From positions 62,001-126,000 of the forward strand of contig JBGAHR010000001.1 of NCBI GenBank assembly GCA_044226045.1: DNA of 64,000 nucleotides, given 5' to 3'. The first letter of the stretch is position 1. Each line of letters begins with the position of its first letter. Source of the stretch: Endoryza sp044226045 (lineage in GTDB: Bacteria; Bacteroidota; Bacteroidia; Chitinophagales; Chitinophagaceae). The notes under the pieces are model-generated. The model was given only the letters and a program-made list of their open reading frames with translations, ran no database searches and was not told where the DNA came from. Position numbers and translations under genes: made by a program. Below, piece by piece: positions 42,439 to 51,600 of the stretch.

Positions 42439-43755
42439 ATGTATTTTAAAAGAAAAGCGGAAGTTCAAAAACGAGTAAAGGACGCCAGGAGCCAAATGAG
42501 CATGCCGGAACTTTCTGTTAAAGACCAGGAGGAATTCAAGAACGCAGAGGCTGCGCTTGAAACCTATTTTAACAGTCGGCAAAAAATATTGGAAGATGCG
42601 CTGCTCTTTCTAAGTGATGAATCAAAGACGGTAGAGCAACAGCGAATCCGTTGGGAGAACCACATGAATGCCAGAAGTTCTGAAGCACTCCGTGTTCTGA
42701 TTGAGTTCCTTAAATATAAAAAGGAATCATCGCTTGTGACGGTCATTAGCGAAATCATGTCTCAGGAGTCTATATTTTTTATGAAGTTATCCAATATGCA
42801 GTTGTCGAGTGTGATGTTTGCGCAATTGCTGGAGTACAGGAAACAGTTTGAGATCGAGAAGAAGAATTTGAAGGATAAGTGGGAGGAGTTGAAGAATGAG
42901 AATCTGAAACTGAATGGAGACATTGAAGCCGCATCGGCAAAAATTCTGGAGGTGTATAAAGAAGCACTTGGCAAGGCCGGAACTTATAAGGATACCATTC
43001 GAAATAATTTGAAGCTTTTTTTTACAGGCCTCACAGCTGTTGGTAAAGTTACCGGAACGGTTAAAATGCCACCAGGATTTAAGGAGGCGGTGAGTTTGTT
43101 TTCAGCGTCCCTGAAGGCGGTTATGCCAAGCAGTAAGGAGCTTTCCGGCCGGTTGGACCGGCTTTACAGAAGTGAAGAAAGTGTGACGGTAATTATGTTT
43201 GGTAACACACGGAAATGTGTTAAAGAATTTCTGGAGAAAACAAATCTTGATAAAGCACAGAAGGACTATTACGAAGCGCATAAACATGCGCAGCAGGTAG
43301 CAGCCAATATGCTTACCGATGGCCAGAAGGAAGACGCGGCTATATTTGTTAGAATAGCAGAGGAAATTACCAGGAAAACCCTTACCTCTTTTACAGATGC
43401 CTATAATGGCTTTGTTAATGACTTTAAAGAGATATTTATTGGTCCGGTGGGAGATCGTACTGTGAAGGACCTCATAAAAAAGGATCGGTGGGACTGGGCA
43501 AAAGATGAGTGGCGGCGTATGAACGTTCAGGCCGAGCTGAAGAAAATATATGATGATAACAGAGACTGGATAGATGTGGATGTGTTTGACATCACTCCGG
43601 AAGTAAAGGATCAGATAAAAGCAGCACTTAAGGAAGAACGGGAAAGATTGGATTTGGCATTAAGCGAAGCTGGCGACAGGTCAATATTGGAAACGCTTGG
43701 ATTGTTTCTAACGATACAAAAGGAAAGTATAGAGTCGAAAATCAAGAGTACCTGA
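42439..43755 (+). CDS. Long alpha-helical protein, unknown function
   Basis: A 438-residue protein predicted to be nearly all helix, with long charged stretches (e.g. EYRKQFEIEKKNLKDKWEEL around residue 135-155) and coiled-coil character. One less polar region at residues about 187-235 (LKLFFTGLTAVGKVTGTVK ... AVSLFSASLKAVM) interrupts the charged helices. This layout recalls alpha-helical pore-forming toxins such as the ClyA/HBL/XaxA groups, but no motif proves that, and a cytoplasmic scaffold is equally possible. No signal peptide. It is paired with the PDZ-like gene upstream. I do not recognise a family. Confidence 0.6.
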   Translation: MYFKRKAEVQKRVKDARSQMSMPELSVKDQEEFKNAEAALETYFNSRQKILEDALLFLSDESKTVEQQRIRWENHMNARSSEALRVLIEFLKYKKESSLVTVISEIMSQESIFFMKLSNMQLSSVMFAQLLEYRKQFEIEKKNLKDKWEELKNENLKLNGDIEAASAKILEVYKEALGKAGTYKDTIRNNLKLFFTGLTAVGKVTGTVKMPPGFKEAVSLFSASLKAVMPSSKELSGRLDRLYRSEESVTVIMFGNTRKCVKEFLEKTNLDKAQKDYYEAHKHAQQVAANMLTDGQKEDAAIFVRIAEEITRKTLTSFTDAYNGFVNDFKEIFIGPVGDRTVKDLIKKDRWDWAKDEWRRMNVQAELKKIYDDNRDWIDVDVFDITPEVKDQIKAALKEERERLDLALSEAGDRSILETLGLFLTIQKESIESKIKST

Positions 43756-43968
43756 ATAAAATTCAAGATGGCTGATGAGGGAGGTATTCAGATAGAGAGA
43801 ACAAGGAACTACGGAATGACACTACCTGAATACCGTTTTTACTTTTTATTGGTATTGAAGAAAAAAAAGCAATACGGATCATAATTTGAGTGATTCAATT
43901 TACCGGGAGTAAGCGAGCAGTTAAAAGCCCCATTCGGCATTCAAATTTGATGAGTTTTTTTAGTGTGA

Positions 43969-44379
43969 CTATTCTTCAAATGTCTTCAGTACATCTGAAA
44001 GATTGCTTAAACCCCAATGTTCTGCATATTTTCCATCTTGTAACCTGATGATGTCTATTACGTTGATGACTATTTTTTTGTTTGACGGGGGTACACCCAT
44101 AAATTCTCCCGTGTGGGTGCCTGATATTATTTTCCTTGTAGTTACCTTGTCTCCCTCTGAAACCTGGTCAAGTATGTCGACCTGGATGTCGGTCAATCCA
44201 TTGCGCAGGACGTTTGCGATAAAGAAGATCATGCTCTCAGGGCCATTAGGGAACCCGGCAGGAGCCGAATGATTTATGACATTGTCTGCTACTAACTCCT
44301 TAAAGGAATCCATAGTGCCCTGCTCAATGATTTCCTTATTAAAACGCCTGACGATCGCTTTGTTTAGTTCTGTGCTCAT
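43969..44379 (-). CDS. SnoaL-like ester cyclase family protein
   Basis: A 136-residue protein of the SnoaL-like/NTF2 fold. The pattern FNKEIIEQGTMDSFKELVADNVINHSAPAG, GPESMIFFIANVLRNGLTDIQVDI, GDKVTTRKIISGTHTGEFMGVPPSNKKI and YAEHWGLSNL is that of the widespread 'ester cyclase' proteins. Most members have no known substrate. It is divergent from the other NTF2-like gene at 44538. It has no clear link with the toxin locus. Confidence 0.85.
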   Translation of the reverse strand: MSTELNKAIVRRFNKEIIEQGTMDSFKELVADNVINHSAPAGFPNGPESMIFFIANVLRNGLTDIQVDILDQVSEGDKVTTRKIISGTHTGEFMGVPPSNKKIVINVIDIIRLQDGKYAEHWGLSNLSDVLKTFEE

Positions 44380-44537
44380 TGTATAGCTTGTATTTATGGT
44401 ATATAATGTCTAAAAATAGAGCAAATGCAAAGCGCAAAAAAATAGCAGGCATAAAATCACACCTTTACGGGATAACCGAAGATTTAAATTATTCTCATTT
44501 TTATAAGCAAACATTCAATAAGTGAAAAGATAATTAT

Positions 44538-45032
44538 ATGAAAAAGGTTATATCGGCCGTTACTTCCTTAGTTACTTTTCTGTTAGGCCACGCACAGGAG
44601 AAAAACCAGGATGACCTTCTTAGTCTCAGGATGCTCAACGCGAAGTTTATTCACAATTTTGTCACAAATGATACGGTATCACACAGCAAGATTATCCATC
44701 CGCTGTTTGTTTGTATAACCAGCGAAGGGCGCCTGGTGAAAAGAAAGGAGTATTTGAATTACTGGCTGCACGGTTTTGACGGTTATGTTTATTGGGATTA
44801 TCGGGATGAACAGATAACCATTTTTGGCAATACCGCTTTGGTACGTTCTCAAAATAAATATGTGATAGAAAAAGATGGAAAGGAGATATCCGGAATGTCG
44901 ATTTATACTGATACATATATCAAAGAGCATGGCGAATGGAAATGCATACAGGCGCAACTGGGAAATGTAACTCCTGCAAACTATGCCGGAGATGAAACGA
45001 TCATAAGAAAATATGATTTTAGAAAAAGATGA
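44538..45032 (+). CDS. Exported NTF2/SnoaL-like protein (DUF4440 type)
   Basis: A 164-residue protein with a probable signal peptide (KKVISAVTSLVTFLLGHAQ). The mature part fits the DUF4440/NTF2-like fold: LRMLNAKFIHNFVTNDT, the FVCITSEGRLVKRKEYLNYW segment, EQITIFGNTALVRSQNKYVI and SIYTDTYIKEHGEWKCIQAQLG. These proteins form cone-like barrels and may bind small ligands; the role is unknown. A 7-bp inverted repeat lies just after the stop codon. It is the last gene before the 625-base gap that precedes the Tc locus. Confidence 0.82.
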   Translation: MKKVISAVTSLVTFLLGHAQEKNQDDLLSLRMLNAKFIHNFVTNDTVSHSKIIHPLFVCITSEGRLVKRKEYLNYWLHGFDGYVYWDYRDEQITIFGNTALVRSQNKYVIEKDGKEISGMSIYTDTYIKEHGEWKCIQAQLGNVTPANYAGDETIIRKYDFRKR

Positions 45033-45657
45033 ATTATGTGAGACGTTCTTTTGCTGCTCGTCTCAGTTAGTTGCTTGTGGTTATAGGCGGTTTGTAAAAC
45101 TCGTACATTTCGGTGCCTTAAATTCAACGGAAGTATGGGCAGGCAGATAGTTGGTTGTTTTGGGACGAAGCAGTGGTTCCTCGCTGAGACACCCGGATAA
45201 GTTGTTCCAAAAAGCGATTCAAAACGATAGTTAGCCTCTTTGAACAGGTTAGTGCTGAGGTATAACAATAAGATAATCTTGTTTGACAACTGATATAGTC
45301 ATTCGCAAATAATCCTTCACGATATTGATATTTGTCAAGTAATAAAAGGTCGTAAGCAGTTGAATTGGAAAATGAATTTGGAGAATTCAAAAACTCCCGT
45401 ATCTTCAACAACAGTCAATTAAGGATTTTGTAAGAACGTCAAAGGTAAACTCCTTATATAGCGGCGAAACGTTCTTGATAGTAAAGTGTGACTCTCATAC
45501 CTGCCCCCCTTGTAAAACGCCGTTCAGCAATCAGCGACTGGTTAATCTAATGTATTACTCTGTATACGGGGTAAATGATGGTGTTTGCCATAACACCACC
45601 TGACACCGTATTCTTAGTACGGGTACCTGCTGTATCACCGAAACTAACTGCCAAAAA
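45033..45657. other. Gene-free region upstream of the Tc locus
   Basis: A 625-base stretch without a convincing gene. It begins with a hairpin at 45039-45065 (TGAGACG / CGTCTCA, 13-base loop). Small open frames on the minus strand (e.g. 45124-45411) have no family resemblance. The region should contain the promoter of the toxin operon; several TTTG sequences occur, but I could not place a well-spaced promoter with confidence. Confidence 0.45.
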
Positions 45658-48600
45658 ATGACTAATTCGTCAAAGGAAGATTTATCCCCTTCGATCAGCG
45701 TAAAAGAAATCAAGCTCCCGAAAGGTGGCGGAGCCATCAGCAATATTGGGCAATCGTTTCAACCAGACCTCTTTTCAGGCACGGGTACCTATTCTATCCC
45801 TTTTCCCATAACAGCAGCGCGAGGACTGGAACCGGTGGTTTCTCTTGACTACAGCACTTCCTCCGGAAATAGTGAGTTTGGATTAGGGATTTCAATGCCG
45901 GTTTCCTCGTTTTCACGCGAAACAGATAAAGGAATACCTCGTTATGATGGAAATGATCTGTTTACCAGTTCCGATTTCGGGAGATTGGTTATTGCATTGT
46001 CCAATGACAATACGAGGGATTCAACAGTAATGAAAATCGGTGAAACGAATTATACTGTTACAAGATATTTACCTCGACTTGAGAGTGTTTTTTCGAAGAT
46101 AGAATTTTGGGTTAATGATGATAGTGGTGAAAGCCACTGGGAAGTGTTCTCTGCTGACAATGTAAAAAGCACTTATGGAACTACAGACAATTCGCGGATA
46201 TTTAACCCGGAAAATAAACACCAGATATTCCAATGGTTAATTGATAACAGCACCGACTCAAAAGGTGATGAGATAGTCTATACTTATAAGGCGGAGAATG
46301 ATGAGAATGTTCCCCCTTTTATAAAAAGTGCTGACAGGCCATTTTCGGCAAACAGATACCTGCATAAGATTCAATATGGAAAAATTCAGTCTGAGATTGG
46401 TTTTGCGTTTGAAGTGATTTTTGATTATGGCGAATATGATACTTCAAACCCTGCGAACGCATACAAGCCGGTAAGAGAATGGTTGTGCCGGCAAGATGCT
46501 TTTTCATCCTTTAAAAGCGGATTCGAAATCCGGACAAACCGGCTATGCCGGCAAATATTACTTTTCCATTGTTTTGAAAAGGAGTTGGGAAACCCTTTCC
46601 TGGTAAAGCAGGCTACACTGGTTCACCAGCAAAATCAACAGTATGGCTCGGTGTCGCTCGATTCTCTCTCGATGTTGCTTTCTGTTACGTTAACAGGACA
46701 TCGCAAAAATGAGGACGGCACTATTGAATCGGCAGGTTGGCCGGCGGTATTGCTTTCGTATACGCAGTTTAGTGTTAAGGAGGATCCGTCTTTCCAACAA
46801 CTCAAAATGGGCAACGGTACCATACCAGGATACATTAATGAGTCTGAATATTTACCGGTGGATCTCCATGCCGAGGGATTGCCGGGATTGCTGTATGCGG
46901 GAGCGGACTCGACTTTCTATCTCAGCCCGCTTGGTAATGGTGAGTTTTCCAAACCTGAATCATTTTCTTCATTCCCTGTCAATCGCGATGTTCAGGACGG
47001 GGGAGCATCCATTACCGACCTGGATGCGAATGGAGAACTGGAGCTTGTAGTACAGAAGGGCTCCATAAATGGATTTTATCAATGGGCGGGTAAGGGGTGG
47101 AACTCTTTTCTTCCATTTGAAAGATATCCTGTTGATCTTTCAAATCCTTTTCTGGAAAGCACAGACCTGACCGGAGATGGCAGGGAGGATCTGCTGCAGG
47201 TTGGTAAGAACGAAGCTCAATTTTACAGTTCAAACGGCAAGAAAGGATATAGTTCCTGCAGCATCGTTCCCAATTCAACAGGAGTTCCGGCGCTAATGGA
47301 TAGTTATCCGGGAGAGCTTATTGGTTTTGCTGATGTTTTTGGTGATGGATTGTCGCACCGGATTCGCCTGACAGCAGGAAGTCTTGAAGTTTGGCCTTGC
47401 TTAGGGTATGGAAAATTCGGTAAGAAGATCTCTATCAGTCAGTCACCGAAAGTAACGGGTGATTTCGATAAGTCACGTATTTACTTTGCCGATATTGATG
47501 GATCAGGGACAGCTGATATTATTTATGCTTATTCCGATCGCATTGAAATATTTTTCAATTTATCCGGTAATTCCTTTTCAGATCCTTTTGTGTTGAAGCT
47601 TCCGGAGTCCATGGGACTTTTGGACAAAATCAGCTTTTTAGATATTTATGGCACAGGAACTGTCAGCTTGTTGTATTCGAAGATGAAACAGGTACCTGTT
47701 CACTACTGTTACAATTTCGTAAGCAGTGAAGGGGTAGAAGTGAGCCCGAAGCCGTATTTGCTAACGGAAGTGAATAGCAACACCGGCATGATCACAAGAA
47801 TAGAGTACAGCAGTTCCGTGAAGTTTGCGCTGGAAGATAAAAAGGCAGGCAGACCCTGGATAACCAAAATGAGATTTCCGGTTCAGGTAGTGGCAAAACT
47901 CACGATAGAAGACCTGGTCAGTCAGAACCGGTCGGTGGTTAGATTCCGTTATCATGATGGTTATTACAATCCGATAGAGAAAGAGTTTGCCGGATTTGGA
48001 TTTGTAGAGACCTGGGATAGTGACGAAGAAACGCAGGATTTGTCGAGTGCGCCGACTGTTTATACCAAATCCTGGCAATTTACCGGCGGATACGAACTGT
48101 ACAATAAAATAATTGATCAATATAAAAAGGAGTATTACAAAGGCGATCGGCATGAACTTGATTTTCCCGGATGTGAATTTGAGAATGTAGATTGGAACAA
48201 TCAGGAAGAGGCTCGTCAGGCGTACTATGCATTAAAAGGATGGGTGATGCGGACAGAGGTGTATGGCCAGGATAATTCACCGGACAGTATAAATCCCTAT
48301 ACCGTCGTTCAGTCCAACAGAACGGTGGTGATGGTACAGCCTCCCGCCAACAAGAAGCCGGCAGTATTCAGGGTAGACAGCAATCAGGCCATCAATTACC
48401 AATATGAAAGAAACCCTGAAGACCCGAGAATTCAGCAGGAGTTTACGGTAGAGGTTGACCCGCAGAGCGGAAAGATTGTGAAGTCGTGCAGTGTGTATCT
48501 GCCCAGAAGGTCGGACATCTTACGAGTCGTCAGGTCAACAGCAAGCCGCAATCGCTTTGCTCATTCTTCCGGCTCAGATGCCTTCTTCAGAAACGGAGTA

Positions 48601-51600
48601 CCTATAGAAACATGGCAGTTCGAAGTGAGTGGATGGGTGCTTCCGGAATCCGGTTATTTCTCCAGGAAGGACATTGAACCGGTGGCGAAAGCAATGGATC
48701 AGCCATTGCTTTATGGAACTGTAACTATACCACCTGGAATACAAGCCCAGACACTGGTATGGAATCAATATTTTTTCTGGAACGAGTTGCAGACCAGCTA
48801 TGCCCCCCTTGGTGAAATCACCGCCCGCTGTCTGCTTCATCATTCGGAGGAGGCAGCCTTTTCAATTATAAGTGTAGAAAACGGCGCTCTGCCACACCTT
48901 TCTGATGAGATGGCTGAAAAAATGGGTGGGTATATGGTTCCAGTGAAAGTCCCTCAGACAGAGAAGGAAAAATATTATTGGAATCGGGGACTGGTGCAGT
49001 ATTATCATTTAAAAGATAACCCCTGGGCCTTTTTCCTACCGGCTTATGCAAGCAATGATTTTGCCGAAAGCAGTTCACCTCTTTGCTGCAGGGCTGATAT
49101 TGAATACGACGGGTATTACCTGGGCATCATCAAAACATCTCAGTTAATCGACAAACAACAGGATGGAAAAAACCTGGAGAATTGGGTAAAGGCGCGCATA
49201 GATTATAACAATATGCAACCCTGTGAGACCACGGATAAAAACGATAAGAAGTCGCAGGTGCTGTTTGATGCGTTAGGTCAGGTGGTTGTCAGTTCCGTAT
49301 TTGGAAATGAAGAGGGTAAGCCTGCAGGCGGAATGGCACTGTATCCGATCAATAAAGTGTACCAGTATCCGAAGGATATAACAAAAGAAGGTCTTTTACT
49401 TGATCCTTTGAATTATGTGAAAGGAGCGTGCACTTTCTTTTTCTACGATCTCTTTTCGTTTAGTAAAACCGGCACCCCTGTTTATTATCTTCAACTGGAA
49501 CGGCAATCATTTTATAGTCAGGATCCCACCGGACAGGATGCCTTAACACGAACGGTGATTCAATATGAGGATGGCTTTGGCAGGAATATAGAGACAAAGG
49601 CTACTGTACAAACAACCGGCGACGGAAAGATGCAATGGCTGGTGTCGGGAAAAACAATCTATAACTCGAAAGGAAAGCCCTATAAACAATACCTGCCATA
49701 TTTTTCTGATAATGGCAACTATGAAGTTCAAAAGGAAGAAGGAAACCCCACGGTGCTGCATTACGATGCGCTGTTGAGACTCATCAGAACCGACACTCCA
49801 AAGGGTTTTTTTACACGTACAGAAATCAGTGCCTGGGAAGTAGTTGAGTTCGATGAGGACGACACTGTTCTCGACTCGGTGTTTTACACTGAGTTCATGA
49901 ATAAATACCCTGTAGACCCTACCCCCGAACAGAAGGAAGAATGGGAAGCGCTGCAAAAAGCAGCTGTCTTTTATAACACACCGGAAAAGCAGGTGCTCGA
50001 CAACCTGGGTAATGCTGCATTTAGCATTGCCTGCAACCTCGGAAACGTTTTGAGTAGTCAGTTCGAAACTATCAATGGGGTGACAAAGGTTCTTTCCATG
50101 GAGATTTACAATCAGTTAATCAATCAGGGCTATCTTCTGGAAAGTAAAGAGAAACCCGTTGGGACCTGGATAACCCCCAAATTTCAACCCTATGAGCCTG
50201 GCTTTAAAATTACGCTTACTGGTGAGGTTGAAAAGTACTCCCTTGAGGTTTGTACGCTTCTCAGGCAACATTGCCTCACCACTCAAATTAACTGCGACAT
50301 TACGGGCAGAGTTGTTCGCTCTGTTGATCCCAAATTGTATTTTATCAATCAACAGGAGAAGCAGTCTTATTTCAGTGTGCAGAACACCTATTTCATGGGG
50401 AGCTCCAATCCGGCGATTGTAGATTCACCCGATAGCGGTAGCCAGGTACACGTGAATAACATTTTTGATAAACTTTTCTGGTCATGGAGTGCCAGAAATT
50501 TTTGCCAGATGATTGGGTATGATCGATTGCAAAGGAATTCCGCTTTGTTTGTAAAGAAAATAGAAGACGATTCCAATCCAACGAGTACAGACGGGTTTAA
50601 CCTGGTAGAGGTGATTACCTACGGCGAAAGTCAGCCTGATGCCAGTCTTTATAATTTGAACGGAGCCATTTATGAGACAAAGGATCTGGCCGGAAAGCTT
50701 CAGTATAAGAGTTATAGTTTAACCGGAAACATTATTTCGAGTACACGATGGGTGGCCAGCAAGTATACGGAAGCAATCGACTGGAAACAACCGGTCAGTT
50801 TAGGCGATCCCTATTTATCTCTGTTCAGCTACAACGCCATGGGACTTTTGCAAAAGACCATTTACCCCGACGGATCCGAATCGAGATGCTCGTATAATCA
50901 TGGAGGTTTGTTGAAAGCTGTTTCCGTGAAGCCGTCCGGGAAGACCGATCAGCCCATGATTAAAGACATTCTGTATTATCCTAACATCGAGAAGGAAACG
51001 GTGAGTTACGGTAACGGAGTTACCGTTCAAAACAATTATGAATTATTGACGCAACGCCTGAAAACAATTTTGACGAAGCGGAAGGGAAGTAACCGCGCTT
51101 CTGGTAGCGAATCGAATATTGTTCAACAGATACGGTATACTTACGATCCGGTAGGAAATGTAACCAATGTATTTGACGACAGTGCCGAACATGTTTTTAA
51201 TGCCAATCAATCTGTTCTTCCAGAAAGCAAATATGAATATGATGCTTTGTACCGGCTGATTTACGCGAAAGGCCGGCAACACCCCGGCATATTGGCCGAC
51301 ACGGATCCCGGAGGTCCGTTCAAGCAGGCATTTTTTACACAACTTCCCTGTGTCAACGATAGCTGTAAACTTCAATTGTTTGAAGAGAATTACAATTATG
51401 ATGATGCTGGTAATTTGCTGGCGAAGAATCATTCGTCTTTATCTGCTAATTGGACATTTGAGACGCCGGTAGACAAAGCCTCCAACAGGCTGACCGGCAT
51501 ACCTTATGATTTATCCGGAAACCAAAAAAGCATCACAAAAGGTTCAACGGCCGAGCTCACCTACAATTGCTGCGAAAACCTGGTGCGGTACATAACTGTA

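Noticed and set aside
45124..45411. 95-codon minus-strand frame upstream of the Tc locus
   Set aside because: No family resemblance, no leader or partner, in an AT-rich gap; could be chance.
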